NCBI GenBank assembly: GCA_030445695.1
Contig: JASUTF010000001.1
Coordinates: 1 to 64,000, forward strand
Origin: Candidatus Iainarchaeum sp.
Lineage (GTDB): Archaea > Iainarchaeota > Iainarchaeia > JAADDC01
Direction of reading: 5' to 3'
DNA: 64,000 bases
Shown: piece after piece, positions 25,849 to 34,706 of the stretch
How the letters are laid out: the number at the start of each line of letters is the position of its first letter
Position numbering within the stretch: the stretch's first letter is position 1
Notes under the pieces: model-generated
Told to the model about the DNA's origin: nothing
Databases searched by the model: none
The model's input: the letters and a program-made list of their open reading frames with translations, nothing else
Made by a program: the position numbers and the translations under genes

Positions 25849-26553
25849 ATGCACCTCCTCATCCACCGCCCCACGGGAAAGCGTTACCTCGCCAAATCCC
25901 TGCCCCACAACACGGAACATGGCCTCGTTCGAGAGGGGGGGAGGACGGAGTCGTCCACAGGGGAACCGTTCACCGTTACCGAGCCCCGTTTTGTCGATCT
26001 CTGGCTGAAGATCCGCCGGGGCCCCCAGTGGACCCACCCCAAGGATCTTTCTCTCATTGTGGGCCTGACCGGGGTCGGGCCCGGCTGGCGTGTGGTTGAT
26101 GCGGGAACGGGCTCCGGCTTTGCGGCGAGCTTCTTTGCCTACCACGTGCGCCCTGACGGTCACGTTTACTCCTACGACGTGCGGCCCCAGAACCTGCGGA
26201 TCGGCCGGGAGAACGCAGAACTCTTCGGGCTCTCCGACTACATCACATTCAAGGAGGGTTCCGTTTACGAAGGCATTGAGGAAAGGGATGTGGATCTTGT
26301 CTTTCTCGACCTTCCAGAGCCGTGGTGGGCGTTTGAACACGCGGCAGAGGCGTTAAAGGTGGGAGGGTTCCTCGTTCTATACCTTCCGACAGTGGATCAG
26401 GTGCTCACTGCCAAGAAGGAACTGACAGACGAATTCACGCCCTTCGAGGTCTACGAGGTTCTTCTAAGGAAGTGGAAGAACACGGACATCCTCCGCCCGG
26501 AAAACACGGGGTTACTCCACACCGCTTTTATTCTGATTTCACGCCGCGTCTAA
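25849..26553 (+). CDS. trmI: tRNA (adenine-N1)-methyltransferase TrmI
   Basis: AdoMet-dependent enzyme that methylates A57/A58 in the T-loop. The N-terminal barrel is followed by a Rossmann fold with VVDAGTGSGFAASFFA (motif I), YSYDVRP (motif II) and LDLPEPWWAFEHAAEALKVG (motifs IV-V). Length is 234 aa. It begins at ATG 25849, diverging from the AGT-EndoV gene across 31 bases, so both promoters must overlap. Confidence 0.92.
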   Translation: MHLLIHRPTGKRYLAKSLPHNTEHGLVREGGRTESSTGEPFTVTEPRFVDLWLKIRRGPQWTHPKDLSLIVGLTGVGPGWRVVDAGTGSGFAASFFAYHVRPDGHVYSYDVRPQNLRIGRENAELFGLSDYITFKEGSVYEGIEERDVDLVFLDLPEPWWAFEHAAEALKVGGFLVLYLPTVDQVLTAKKELTDEFTPFEVYEVLLRKWKNTDILRPENTGLLHTAFILISRRV

Positions 26554-26578
26554 AAAACAGAAAAAGAAGGGAAGGGCT

Positions 26579-26917
26579 TCAGTAGCCCTCCTTAAAGACC
26601 TTTGCTATGTACTGGAGCATTGCTGCAGGCATATAGATCCATGCCATGAGGCCGAGGTAGGTTGCAATCCACTGCATCAGTGCGAAGCCACCGAGTACGC
26701 CGGCGATGTCAAAGAACGTCGCTATTGTGTATGCGATACCGTAGAACACTGCGCGCTCGAAGAGGCCCTTGATCTCCTCCTTGAACGCGAAGATGCCCAT
26801 GATAATACCGATCACCAGCTCTGCCAGCGCTATCCAGACAAGTGCTTCCTGGAACCAGAAGCCAATCACTGCAAGGATCCAGCCAAGCCAGACGAGGTAC
26901 TTCATCCAGTCCTCCAT
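26579..26917 (-). CDS. Small multi-spanning membrane protein
   Basis: A 112-residue hydrophobic protein with about four predicted helices (LVWLGWILAVIGFWFQEALV; LAELVIGIIMGIFAF; YGIAYTIATFFDIAGVLGGF; YLGLMAWIYMPAAMLQYI). I recognise no family. A textbook ribosome-binding site (GGAGGTG) precedes ATG 26917, and a TATA-like aatatttaaag lies further upstream, so it is a well-expressed gene with its own promoter. Confidence 0.75.
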   Translation of the reverse strand: MEDWMKYLVWLGWILAVIGFWFQEALVWIALAELVIGIIMGIFAFKEEIKGLFERAVFYGIAYTIATFFDIAGVLGGFALMQWIATYLGLMAWIYMPAAMLQYIAKVFKEGY

Positions 26918-26968
26918 GTGTTACACCTCCGTCCGTGGGTTTCGCTATTTTTCTGGTAATTTGCTTCT

Positions 26969-27289
26969 TTAAATATTGTTGCCCCCGTTCGACAATTGCC
27001 GTGATTTTGACCGCAGCCGTTTGAGCGTCCCCGACTCTCTTTCTACCCATACCGGCTTTTCGAAGGAGTATGAGGCAATTGCTGCACGCACCATCCAGTC
27101 GAAGTCCCTTGACACCCTTGCCACGGTGTAATCTTCTCCTTCTTCTATCTTTTGTAGCCCAGAAACCGCGGTATACACGTCTCCAAACTCCTTTTTCATC
27201 GCTGTGACCACTTCTTTCCACTTTGCGTTTCTGATCAGCAGATATCTCCTTTTCTCCCTCAGTGTGGGAGGTGTTGGCTTTATCCTCAT
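26969..27289 (-). CDS. rnp2: RNase P protein subunit Pop5 (Rnp2)
   Basis: A 106-residue RNA-binding subunit of RNase P that acts with Rpp30 to stabilise the catalytic domain. The opening IKPTPPTLREKRRYLLI is the Pop5 signature. Its ATG overlaps the stop of the Rpp30 gene by four bases. Together with rnp3, the exosome-type protein and eL15 it reproduces the conserved archaeal exosome/RNase P superoperon. Confidence 0.92.
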   Translation of the reverse strand: MRIKPTPPTLREKRRYLLIRNAKWKEVVTAMKKEFGDVYTAVSGLQKIEEGEDYTVARVSRDFDWMVRAAIASYSFEKPVWVERESGTLKRLRSKSRQLSNGGNNI

Positions 27290-27804
27290 ATGAACGCCTC
27301 CCAGTTGTCTGAAACGGCCGCCAGTGCCTGTGGCACCGTCAGGCCCAGCGTCCTTCCCACTGCCGCTATATCCCTTGGCGCCCGCAGATCCTCGATTCTT
27401 TTCGCGCCGCTTGCCAGGAGTATGGGCACGCGTCCCTTATGTAGAAGCGTAAGATTTCGGGCCGCGTTCTGCATGCTCCGGAAGTCGGATCGGATATAGT
27501 CAAGCGTGATGAGGGCCGCGACGTTTCTCTCCTTCATGATGTGCACCACCTGCATGTCTATGCGTGTTCTCAGCTCCATTACTGCGTTGTCCACCCACGC
27601 CCCTTCCTTTGCGTCGGTGATGCTCTCAGCCACGTATACCGGTATCTTCCCGGCGTCTCTTGCCTTTCTCGCCGCTTTTCTTGCCTCTCCCTTCTTTCCG
27701 TGAATCTCTATAAAATCATCGTTGGTGAGCACGCGGTGAAAGCCCAGAATCTCCTTCCATTCCCCCACACCGTCCATCCGCACGAGATCGTAAAAACGCC
27801 GCAC
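27286..27804 (-). CDS. rnp3: RNase P protein subunit Rpp30 (Rnp3)
   Basis: TIM-barrel-like subunit of RNase P that pairs with Pop5. At 172 aa it is shorter than many homologues (200-plus), yet the C-terminal region LLASGAKRIEDLRAPRDIAA and LGLTVPQALAAVSDNWEAF is typical. The GTG start 27804 gives RRFYDLVRMDG. It lies in the eL15-DUF54-Rpp30-Pop5 run with short gaps. Confidence 0.88.
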   Translation of the reverse strand: MRRFYDLVRMDGVGEWKEILGFHRVLTNDDFIEIHGKKGEARKAARKARDAGKIPVYVAESITDAKEGAWVDNAVMELRTRIDMQVVHIMKERNVAALITLDYIRSDFRSMQNAARNLTLLHKGRVPILLASGAKRIEDLRAPRDIAAVGRTLGLTVPQALAAVSDNWEAFI

Positions 27805-27828
27805 GTAGAAACTTATGCCTTGCTCTTC

Positions 27829-28260
27829 TTATTCCTTTTCGAAGAGTCGCTTGAACGATTTGAGATATTCTTCGGGCTTTGCCGGATACGCCTCGAGCTG
27901 GACTCGGACTTTTATGACTCCTCCACCGCCCGTGAGCACTGGTTTGCCCTTATATGCCTCCTGCTTGTCGAAACGCAGATGCACCGTCCCGTACTCGTCC
28001 AGGAAGTCGTCCGGATGGTTTAATATATACTCCACGTCCCTTTCGCTCAGCAAAGACCTTATGTGGGCCCACCACTTCCTCGCATCGCTCTTCCTCGTTG
28101 CCTTTGCCTCTACGATGATGATAGGGTTTCCGAGAACTCCTTTAACCTTTTTCTTTTGGATCTGGATCTTCATCTTCTTTCTCTCTTCCTCCGGCGGCAG
28201 AACGAGGGAAAACGCCTTCATTACCTTCTCTTCGTCTTCCGTGGCCCGTATGAACACCAT
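27829..28260 (-). CDS. RNA-binding protein of the COG1325 exosome-associated family
   Basis: A 143-residue protein of the archaeal family annotated as a predicted exosome subunit (RNA-binding, PF01877). The N-terminal RATEDEEKVMKAFSLVLPP and the later DARKWWAHIRSLL and DEYGTVHLRFDKQEAY match that family. The start at ATG 28260 places the conserved region at the N terminus. An ATG at 28290, immediately after the eL15 stop, would add ten residues. The function of the family is inferred from its constant neighbourhood with RNase P genes. Confidence 0.85.
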   Translation of the reverse strand: MVFIRATEDEEKVMKAFSLVLPPEEERKKMKIQIQKKKVKGVLGNPIIIVEAKATRKSDARKWWAHIRSLLSERDVEYILNHPDDFLDEYGTVHLRFDKQEAYKGKPVLTGGGGVIKVRVQLEAYPAKPEEYLKSFKRLFEKE

Positions 28261-28290
28261 GGCAGAAATAGAGAGGATTGGGGAAGGCAT

Positions 28291-28893
28291 TTACTTCGCC
28301 TTCCTGTTGTTCGCCTTGAGGGACGGACGGACCTTCTCGGCGCCCTTGCCCTTGTTCCTCAGGCCTCTACCCTTCTTTCCGGCGCTGGTGAGCCCGCGGA
28401 ACGCACGGCCGCGGTGCTGTGGCTCGGCTATCCAGCGGAGGTCCTTGTCCGCGAGGATTGCTGGGTTGTGCGGGTCAACGAGTATGACCTCGTACCAGTA
28501 GTGCTGTCCGTCCTCTCCCACGTAGTAGGAGTTCAGAACTTCGAGGTTCCTGTATCTCCTTGCGGCGCGCTCCTCTGCAATCCTCTGTATGGATATCCTG
28601 CGCGTGAGCTTGTTCACACCCATTCTCTTAGGTCTTCTTCCCTTGTTTGGGCGGATGTGGCGACCGGAACCCTTGCGCACGCGCACGCGGACGACGATGA
28701 TGCCCTGCTTCGCCTTGTATCCCAGTGCCTTTGCGCGCGCGAGGTTCGTGGGGCGCTCCACCTTCACAATGGCTGGCTCGCGCCTCCACTGGATGAGCTT
28801 CTCCTTCATCCTCTCGTCGTAGTCGTAAAAATCGTCCTCTTCGCCCATATACTCCTTCTGCAGTATCTTGCTTATGTACTTATACACTCCCAT
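28291..28893 (-). CDS. rpl15e: Ribosomal protein eL15
   Basis: A 200-residue basic protein of the large subunit. Diagnostic stretches: [37 protein letters not shown], and the C-terminal [19 protein letters not shown]. It begins at ATG 28893 and heads the COG1325-Rpp30-Pop5 group. Confidence 0.97.
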   Translation of the reverse strand: MGVYKYISKILQKEYMGEEDDFYDYDERMKEKLIQWRREPAIVKVERPTNLARAKALGYKAKQGIIVVRVRVRKGSGRHIRPNKGRRPKRMGVNKLTRRISIQRIAEERAARRYRNLEVLNSYYVGEDGQHYWYEVILVDPHNPAILADKDLRWIAEPQHRGRAFRGLTSAGKKGRGLRNKGKGAEKVRPSLKANNRKAK

Positions 28894-28969
28894 TCTTCAC
28901 ACCTCCGCGGCTCAGGGTGTCCCCATCATCCCGCCGCTCTCAGAGATGGGATAAAGAATCGTTAAAAAA

Positions 28970-29443
28970 TTACTCTCCCACCACCTCGCCGATGCCGTAG
29001 GATACCAGCACTACGAACGTAGCGAACACGATGTGTTGAAGTACCGCCTTCCACGGATTTTCACCGTGGTCTTTTGCTGACATCCACGAGAGTATCGCGA
29101 TGAGTCCGTACCCCCAGGCGACTGCTGGCAAGAAGTAGTCTGTCTTGAACACGAGGATGATGACGATGAACGACATTGCAACCAGGAATTTCGCCAGAAG
29201 GGCACCCAGCGGTACCCAGAGAGTCCTTTTACCTTCTCCGTGTTCCATCTCTTCGCTGACGTGCATCCCAAAGGCGTCAGACAGCGAGTCCGCGATCCCG
29301 ATGATTAAGACGGCCATTGTCAGTGCCCTGATGTCGTTCAAACCTGAAAATCCCGCTATGACCGCGAGTATCGTCACGATGCTCGTGGGCACACCGAAGC
29401 CCGCACCCTTTTTCAGGAGGTCTGCAACGCCCATACCTACCAT
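28970..29443 (-). CDS. VIT1/CCC1-like membrane transporter
   Basis: A 157-residue protein with about five helices. The sequence VTILAVIAGFSG and IIGIADSLSDAFGMHVSEEME resembles the first half of vacuolar iron transporter VIT1/CCC1 proteins, where the equivalent GxADxxSMAxGE region binds metal. It is shorter than VIT1, so substrate (Fe/Mn) is uncertain. It is transcribed divergently from the GNAT gene across only 31 bases. Confidence 0.65.
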   Translation of the reverse strand: MVGMGVADLLKKGAGFGVPTSIVTILAVIAGFSGLNDIRALTMAVLIIGIADSLSDAFGMHVSEEMEHGEGKRTLWVPLGALLAKFLVAMSFIVIILVFKTDYFLPAVAWGYGLIAILSWMSAKDHGENPWKAVLQHIVFATFVVLVSYGIGEVVGE

Positions 29444-29474
29444 CCCCGTTTATATTCCCCTTACGGAATTATTA

Positions 29475-30026
29475 ATGCGACAGGGCGGTATTATGAGGAG
29501 CCCAAAGAACTTTTATCTTGTCAGATGGGCAAAGCCGGAAGATTATAAACAACTCCTTGACCTTTCTGCCACAGAGGCATCTATCATATACGGCACGGAC
29601 CGGCAGATGGCCTTGGAGGAGTATCTCCGAATCTACGGGCCGGAGCCATACATGACACGCGAGGGAATCAAGAAGAGCATATCAGATTACAGAAAGCACC
29701 GCGCGAAGGACTATATCATCGTCGTGGAGAAGTATCCGGAGAGGCGGATAGTTGGCTTCGTCCACGCACGTGTCTACCGCAATACTGCATATCTGAACGA
29801 CATCGTCATCGATCTCAGCGAGTCCAAGCGAGGCCTCGGCTCGTTACTTGTTCATGCTCTTGAGGACGCCATCGCAGAGACGCATCCGGAAGTCCGAAAG
29901 ATCGTGACGGATGCACACCCGGGTTCCCGCAAGTTCTTCGAACGCTACGGCTACGAAGTGGTGGACGAGGAGGTCGGACGCGACGGCATCATCTGGTATA
30001 GAATGGAGAAGAAGATAGGGGATTGA
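29475..30026 (+). CDS. GNAT-family N-acetyltransferase
   Basis: A 183-residue acetyl-CoA-dependent acetyltransferase. The conserved acetyl-CoA motif is SESKRGLGSLLVHALEDA, followed by DAHPGSRKFFERYGYEVVDEE. The N-terminal NFYLVRWAKPEDYKQLLDLS begins the fold. A TATA-like ttatattcc (~29450-29458) supports ATG 29475, or ATG 29493 with a short leader. Substrate unknown; it could acetylate proteins or polyamine-like molecules. Confidence 0.8.
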   Translation: MRQGGIMRSPKNFYLVRWAKPEDYKQLLDLSATEASIIYGTDRQMALEEYLRIYGPEPYMTREGIKKSISDYRKHRAKDYIIVVEKYPERRIVGFVHARVYRNTAYLNDIVIDLSESKRGLGSLLVHALEDAIAETHPEVRKIVTDAHPGSRKFFERYGYEVVDEEVGRDGIIWYRMEKKIGD

Positions 30027-30031
30027 AGGGA

Positions 30032-30439
30032 TTACCCCTTCACGCGGGCGATCTTCCTGTACTCGCCCGCTTCCATGATCTCCACTTCCACGCCGGGTTC
30101 GAGCTTGGACGCGATGTCCTCCTCTTCCGGTATGGGGAGCTCATACGTTTCATACGATTCGAGGTCCATCACCTGCACCTGGTCCCCCATAACAGCAAGT
30201 ACCTGTGCATACTTCCTCTTTATGATGGGAACCTCAACGTCCGCACCAGACGGCTTGAGCATCTGGCGCTTCTGCCCGTCAAACACCCCGATTGCAGTTA
30301 TCCTCACCTTTGCAGAGCCGTGCTTGCCCGGGGACGAAACCTGAACGTCCGTAACCCTGCAGACGGCCCCATCGATGAGCACCCACTGTCCGGGCTTGAT
30401 TCTGCCCGCCTTCTCAAACTTTATCTCCATCTCGGCCAT
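30032..30439 (-). CDS. eif5a: Translation factor aIF5A
   Basis: A 135-residue factor that resolves stalled peptide-bond formation. Two beta-barrel domains are present, and the hypusination site is K39 in SSPGKHGSAKV. The modifying enzyme deoxyhypusine synthase is encoded at 47002. It converges on the GNAT gene with only five bases between stops. Confidence 0.96.
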   Translation of the reverse strand: MAEMEIKFEKAGRIKPGQWVLIDGAVCRVTDVQVSSPGKHGSAKVRITAIGVFDGQKRQMLKPSGADVEVPIIKRKYAQVLAVMGDQVQVMDLESYETYELPIPEEEDIASKLEPGVEVEIMEAGEYRKIARVKG

Positions 30440-30480
30440 GACAGTCCCTCCTTTTTAAACATCGTTTTCCCTTTCCTATT

Positions 30481-30984
30481 ATGAATCTTCCTGCGGGAGA
30501 GGTCGTAACCGACGCCGCCCCCGTCGAGCCAAAGGCCTTCTCAGACCTACTACAAGATCTGGGCAAACGATCTTTTAACGGTTATGTTGCTTGGCTCGGA
30601 AGGGGCTACGACGGGCTTGAGGAGGGCGTTGTTCTCTTCTCCGAGGGCAAGATTGTCGCAGCGTCCTATGAGCACCTCAAATACGATCATATTATCGACG
30701 GGAAGGACGCGTTGGAACCCGCGGCAAACGTGGTCATGTCCAAACATCCCGTTTATTCCGTTGTGTCTCTGACGGCCCCAAAAATAAACTTGGTCCTCGC
30801 TTTCAACGAGAGGGTGAAGCTCCCGAAGCCCATAGCACCGAAGGACTTCGTGGGGTTGATACCCAAGGCCTACTCCGATCAGTGGGTGAAGAGTGTAATA
30901 AAAACACTTTCACAGCAGGATATTGATAGAATACGCCTGCTCGCCAAGTATGGCCTCACAGGTGTGAAGGTGGGTGAAATATGA
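30481..30984 (+). CDS. DUF2226-like archaeal protein, first gene of Roadblock-MinD group
   Basis: A 167-residue soluble protein. The middle (FNGYVAWLGRG..EEGVVLFSEGKIVAASYE) resembles the DUF2226/DUF4388 (PATAN-like) fold seen in archaeal and bacterial signalling proteins. A C-terminal helical segment follows (DRIRLLAKYGLTGVKVG). It overlaps the next gene by four bases (ATGA), showing an operon. Function unknown; regulation of a MinD-driven localisation system is a reasonable guess. Confidence 0.6.
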   Translation: MNLPAGEVVTDAAPVEPKAFSDLLQDLGKRSFNGYVAWLGRGYDGLEEGVVLFSEGKIVAASYEHLKYDHIIDGKDALEPAANVVMSKHPVYSVVSLTAPKINLVLAFNERVKLPKPIAPKDFVGLIPKAYSDQWVKSVIKTLSQQDIDRIRLLAKYGLTGVKVGEI

Positions 30985-31403
30985 TCCAGCGACTGATATT
31001 CCGGCTACTGGGCCTCGAGGAGCGGCCGAACTACTCTGACGTCAAGTTCCTGTCCACTCCGAAAAAGGTGGAGCCGCCCACGGACGCCGATGTCCAAAAA
31101 CTTCTCGACTATCTGAGGAAGAAGCACATGGTGGACGCTATCTCTGTCTTCACGGACGAGGGCACACTCGTCGCTACAACGCTTCCGGAGGAGGACGCGG
31201 TTCACGAATACTCACTCTACGAGCAGCTTTCCCTCGAGCTGGACGATGTCTCCCACGTTTTCATACTCAAGGGCGACTGGATCATCGCGTTCCACCGTGG
31301 AAACCACGTATACATCGTGCATGCCCCCGCCTACGTGAACATGGTGGAGCTATCTGCCATTGCACGCGACGTGGAGGCCATGCTCTTCAGTATGGGTTGG
31401 TGA
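30981..31403 (+). CDS. Roadblock/LC7-domain protein
   Basis: A 140-residue protein with a Roadblock fold (LLDYLRKKHMVDAISVFTDE, followed by GTLVATTLPEED and HVFILKGDWIIAFHRGNHVY), a family that binds small GTPases or regulates polarity ATPases. The N-terminal helix LIFRLLGLEERPNYSDV is not part of the canonical domain. Sandwiched between the DUF2226-like gene and minD, with 4-base overlap upstream and 2 bases downstream. Confidence 0.7.
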   Translation: MIQRLIFRLLGLEERPNYSDVKFLSTPKKVEPPTDADVQKLLDYLRKKHMVDAISVFTDEGTLVATTLPEEDAVHEYSLYEQLSLELDDVSHVFILKGDWIIAFHRGNHVYIVHAPAYVNMVELSAIARDVEAMLFSMGW

Positions 31404-31405
31404 AG

Positions 31406-32185
31406 ATGGGGAGAAGGATATCCATCGTTTCGGGGAAGGGCGGCGTCGGAAAGACCACAGTTGCCGCTAACCTTTCCGTTGCCCTTGCCAAGCTCGGCGA
31501 AAAGGTGCTCGTGGTCGATGCAGACGTGGCCATGGCGAACCTTGCCCTCCTCTTCGGGCTTCAGTCCGCGCCCATCACGTTCCAGGACGTTCTCCTCGGC
31601 GAGGCGGAGATCTACGACGCCATGTACGAAGGCCCCTACGGCCTTACCGTTGTTCCGTCAGGCCTTTCCCTTCAGGCATACCGCCGCGTGAACCCCGACA
31701 AGATGAGCGAGGTCCTCCGCGGCATCGAGAACGAGTTCGACTACATCTTCCTGGACGCACCCGCGGGCATTGGGGATAACGCCATGGCAGCCATGGCGGC
31801 GACGAAGGAGGCCATCTTTGTCGTTACTCCGGACAAGGCATCCATTGCGGACGCCCTGAAGGCAAAGCTCACGGCCGAGCGCATAGGTGTCAAGCCCTAC
31901 GCAGCGATACTTAACATGGTCCGCGGTTTTCCCGAGGAGCCCACGGAGGAGGACGTAAAGAACATTTTAGAGCTTGCAGTCCTCGGATCCGTTCCTGAGG
32001 ACAAGGAGGTACGTCGTTCCCTCCTGTTGAAGAAGCCCTCTCCCGTGGTTGTGCGAAAGCCGGACAGCCCTGCCGCAAAGGCGTTCATGCAGATCGCCTC
32101 GCGCATATCCGGTATCCAGCCGAAGCAGGAAGAGAAGAAAGGCTTTTTAACGTTTATCAAGTCCTTATTCAAAAAGAAGAAGTAA
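31406..32185 (+). CDS. minD: MinD/ParA-family ATPase
   Basis: A 259-residue deviant-Walker ATPase that binds membranes or partner proteins. N-terminal SIVSGKGGVGKTTVAANLSV is the deviant Walker A, VVDADVAMANLALLFGL the switch I region, and FLDAPAGIGDNAMAAMAA the Walker B. The C-terminal tail (GFLTFIKSLFKKKK) is amphipathic and basic, as in MinD membrane-targeting sequences. ATG 31406 is 2 bases after the Roadblock stop, so translation is coupled. Confidence 0.93.
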   Translation: MGRRISIVSGKGGVGKTTVAANLSVALAKLGEKVLVVDADVAMANLALLFGLQSAPITFQDVLLGEAEIYDAMYEGPYGLTVVPSGLSLQAYRRVNPDKMSEVLRGIENEFDYIFLDAPAGIGDNAMAAMAATKEAIFVVTPDKASIADALKAKLTAERIGVKPYAAILNMVRGFPEEPTEEDVKNILELAVLGSVPEDKEVRRSLLLKKPSPVVVRKPDSPAAKAFMQIASRISGIQPKQEEKKGFLTFIKSLFKKKK

Positions 32186-32198
32186 ATAGGTGGTTTTT

Positions 32199-32423
32199 AT
32201 GGTGAGCAGACCCTTTGATTTGTTGAACGACGCCCTTGGGAAGGAGGCACTCATAATACTCAAGGCCGGGAGATCCGTTCGCGGCGTTCTCCTGGCATTC
32301 GACGTTCACATGAACCTGGTTGTGGACGACGCCGAGCTCACGGAGCAGGACGGCACAGTGAAGAAGCTCGGCCGCATTCTCATCCGCGGGGACACGGTGG
32401 TCATCGTCGCCCCGTCCCCGTGA
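32199..32423 (+). CDS. Lsm/Sm-like archaeal protein
   Basis: A 74-residue Sm-fold protein that forms rings on U-rich RNA. The Sm1 motif (IILKAGRSVRGVLLAFDVHMNLVVDDAE, in pieces) and Sm2 motif (ILIRGDTVVIVAP) are intact. It starts at ATG 32199 and is 14 bases downstream of minD. This separation from other RNA-processing genes is unusual; the position suggests coexpression with the MinD group. Confidence 0.94.
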   Translation: MVSRPFDLLNDALGKEALIILKAGRSVRGVLLAFDVHMNLVVDDAELTEQDGTVKKLGRILIRGDTVVIVAPSP

Positions 32424-32553
32424 TTTTCCCTTTATACATCTCTATTCCCTTTGAATCGCATTGGGGTCAGCCGGGAAGCAAAACTCATCACCATCAGCAC
32501 ACGTCGCTGTCATCATCCCCAAGTTTTTTAATGCTGGAAGCGTTTTTACAAAC

Positions 32554-33792
32554 ATGTATGTTACTGCCATATTCCTCATCGTCTCCGTCCTCATCTTCAT
32601 CGGTTTCCTCTCCAACTACTTCTTTGACCGCACGAAGATTCCCGACTCCCTGATACTGATAGTCCTGGGCATACTGCTGGGACCTGTGACTAACGCCCTC
32701 TTCCCCGGTAGTGTTATTGCCCAGATCTTCCGTCCCGACGTTTTTGAGGGTTTCGCAGGTCTGATGGCATCCCTCGCCATAATGGTCATCATGTTCGAGA
32801 CGGGACTGAACCTTGATATCAGGCGTGTTGTCACGGAGGCGCCCCGATCCTTCTTCTACGCCACCGCGCACTACTTTACCACTGCAATTCTTTCCGGGGT
32901 CTTTGCCGCCCTCCTGTTCGGCTGGGACTGGCCCTTTGCGTTTATGATCGGTTTTCTGCTCGGGGGGACAAGCGCAGCCATTGTCATCCCGCTGGGCAAG
33001 CGCATCGGCCTGAACAGTGAGGAGCAGACGATTCTGGAACTCGAGTCGACGATTACCAATGTTTACAACGTCATTCTCGTGGTGGCCGTTGCACAGTACG
33101 TTCTGACCGCGTCCACCGACTGGAGGTATCCAATACAGAGCATACTGGCTGCCTTTTCCATATCCATCGTCTTCGGCGCCCTGGTCGGATACTTCTGGCA
33201 GAAGGTGCTACGCCGCCTGCAGACGGCACCCTTCTCGTATATGCTTACCTTTGCCGTGCTTATGGCGTTCTACGCGATAATGAATGAGTTCGGGGGTAAC
33301 GGGCCGCTCTTCGCCCTCGTATTCGGGCTGACGTTAGCGAACGTCCACCTCATCTCCCCCCTGCGCATGGTGAACATGATCCAGCTCCACAGGGAGATAT
33401 CCTTCTTTATCCGCGTCTTCTTCTTCGTTTTCCTGGGGGTGATATTCAAGTTCAGCACAGACCCGCTCCACTGGCTCTTCGTTGGCATCCTGTCCATCAT
33501 CTCTCTGACAGCCCGTTACTTTGCGGCCCGGCTCATGAACATGCAGTCGTCCATTGAGATGGCCACGCTCATCCCCCGCGGTCTCGGAGAAGCGGTGCTT
33601 TCTGCTCTCCTCCTTCAGATGTTCGCAGGCACGGAGTACATGCCCGTTATCGCAGATATGGTCCAGATTGTATCTATCGCGATCATCATGACCAACGTGT
33701 TCACCGCTGCCATGGTCTGGTACCTGCTACGCCTCAAAGGGAGCGCTCAGACAGAACCAGAAACGAGTTCTGCCCAGACGACGAGTATGTAA
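32554..33792 (+). CDS. CPA1-type Na+/H+ exchanger (NhaP-like)
   Basis: A 412-residue membrane antiporter with ~12 helices. Family features are present: MFETGLNLDIRRV, GGTSAAIVIPLGKRIGL, GEAVLSALLLQM and the C-terminal ETSSAQTTSM. At the place where CPA1 proteins carry a conserved N-D pair for ion binding, the sequence reads LESTITNVYNVILVV, lacking the Asp. ATG 32554 is preferred; an earlier in-frame ATG (32461) lies in unconserved sequence. The 3' end overlaps the convergent CaCA gene. Confidence 0.8.
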   Translation: MYVTAIFLIVSVLIFIGFLSNYFFDRTKIPDSLILIVLGILLGPVTNALFPGSVIAQIFRPDVFEGFAGLMASLAIMVIMFETGLNLDIRRVVTEAPRSFFYATAHYFTTAILSGVFAALLFGWDWPFAFMIGFLLGGTSAAIVIPLGKRIGLNSEEQTILELESTITNVYNVILVVAVAQYVLTASTDWRYPIQSILAAFSISIVFGALVGYFWQKVLRRLQTAPFSYMLTFAVLMAFYAIMNEFGGNGPLFALVFGLTLANVHLISPLRMVNMIQLHREISFFIRVFFFVFLGVIFKFSTDPLHWLFVGILSIISLTARYFAARLMNMQSSIEMATLIPRGLGEAVLSALLLQMFAGTEYMPVIADMVQIVSIAIIMTNVFTAAMVWYLLRLKGSAQTEPETSSAQTTSM

Positions 33793-34685
33793 AGTATTAT
33801 CAGCGACAGCGCCTCCCACTTCGTTATCACTTCCTCCCTTGACAGTTTCAGCCCTACCAGTGATGCACCGAGCATCATTGCTGCAACTATTCCTGTGGTT
33901 CCGTTGAACACGATCGTGTGTCCTGATAAGGCACCCACCAACGCGGCGGTGCCCAGAACAAGCGTAAGGTCTGCCACGGCGCTCCCCAGAATGTCGCCTA
34001 TCGCTATTCCCGTTTCCCTTGCCCTTACCGCCGCTATTTCCACGCTGAGCTCCGGCATGTTCGTCCCCAGTGCCACGATGAAGAACGCTATGAAGAACTC
34101 GGGGATGCCCATTGCTCTCGCAATCCCCTCGCTCCCCCTGACCACGAGTTCTGCCCCTGCAAACACCACTGCCGTGCTTATAACGAGCAGTAGGGTCGCC
34201 ATCCATACTTTACGTCCTCCCGCTCTCCTCTTAAGCGATGAGATCCTCCCTTCCCGGACGAGGTGCATGTAGCCGACGTATAACAGCACAAGGAGTAGAC
34301 CCAGAACTGCGGGGATCTTCCTGAACAGGACAAGGAGTATGGTCACCCATGAGGTGATGATGGCTGCCCAGAGCATCTCCCTTCTTCTCTCCTTTCCGAA
34401 CCTGACCGTGGTCATAAGCCCGAGAACCCCGAACGACAGGAGGAAAAGCCCGATTACCGACCCCACAGCGGTACCTGTGGCTATCTCCGGCCGGCCGTCC
34501 ATAACTGCCATAACAGCCACGGCTAGTTCCGGCAGGCTTGTGAGCGTGGCTACGATGGTGGCGCCCACGCCGTAGCGGTCAATACCCGTGGCGTTTGCTA
34601 TGTCCACGGCGGCGGATATGGCCTTCCTTGCACCCCACACGAGAAGTGCTATGCCCGCTACGAGGATCACTGCGTCCAGCAGCAT
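33747..34685 (-). CDS. CaCA-family cation/Ca2+ exchanger
   Basis: A 312-residue exchanger with ten helices in two inverted halves. The alpha-1 repeat (GATIVATLTSLPELAVAV) and alpha-2 repeat (VALGTNMPELSVEIAA) are recognisable. In both the family's conserved GN..GSN asparagines are changed: alpha-1 has GTAVGSVIG and alpha-2 has GDILGSAVAD, suggesting altered ion preference. ATG 34685; the tRNA-Leu gene is upstream on the same strand. It overlaps the CPA1 gene end by 46 bases. Confidence 0.82.
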   Translation of the reverse strand: MLLDAVILVAGIALLVWGARKAISAAVDIANATGIDRYGVGATIVATLTSLPELAVAVMAVMDGRPEIATGTAVGSVIGLFLLSFGVLGLMTTVRFGKERRREMLWAAIITSWVTILLVLFRKIPAVLGLLLVLLYVGYMHLVREGRISSLKRRAGGRKVWMATLLLVISTAVVFAGAELVVRGSEGIARAMGIPEFFIAFFIVALGTNMPELSVEIAAVRARETGIAIGDILGSAVADLTLVLGTAALVGALSGHTIVFNGTTGIVAAMMLGASLVGLKLSREEVITKWEALSLIILYILVVWAELVSGSV

Positions 34686-34706
34686 GCTTTCACCCTGTGT
34701 TTTGAA

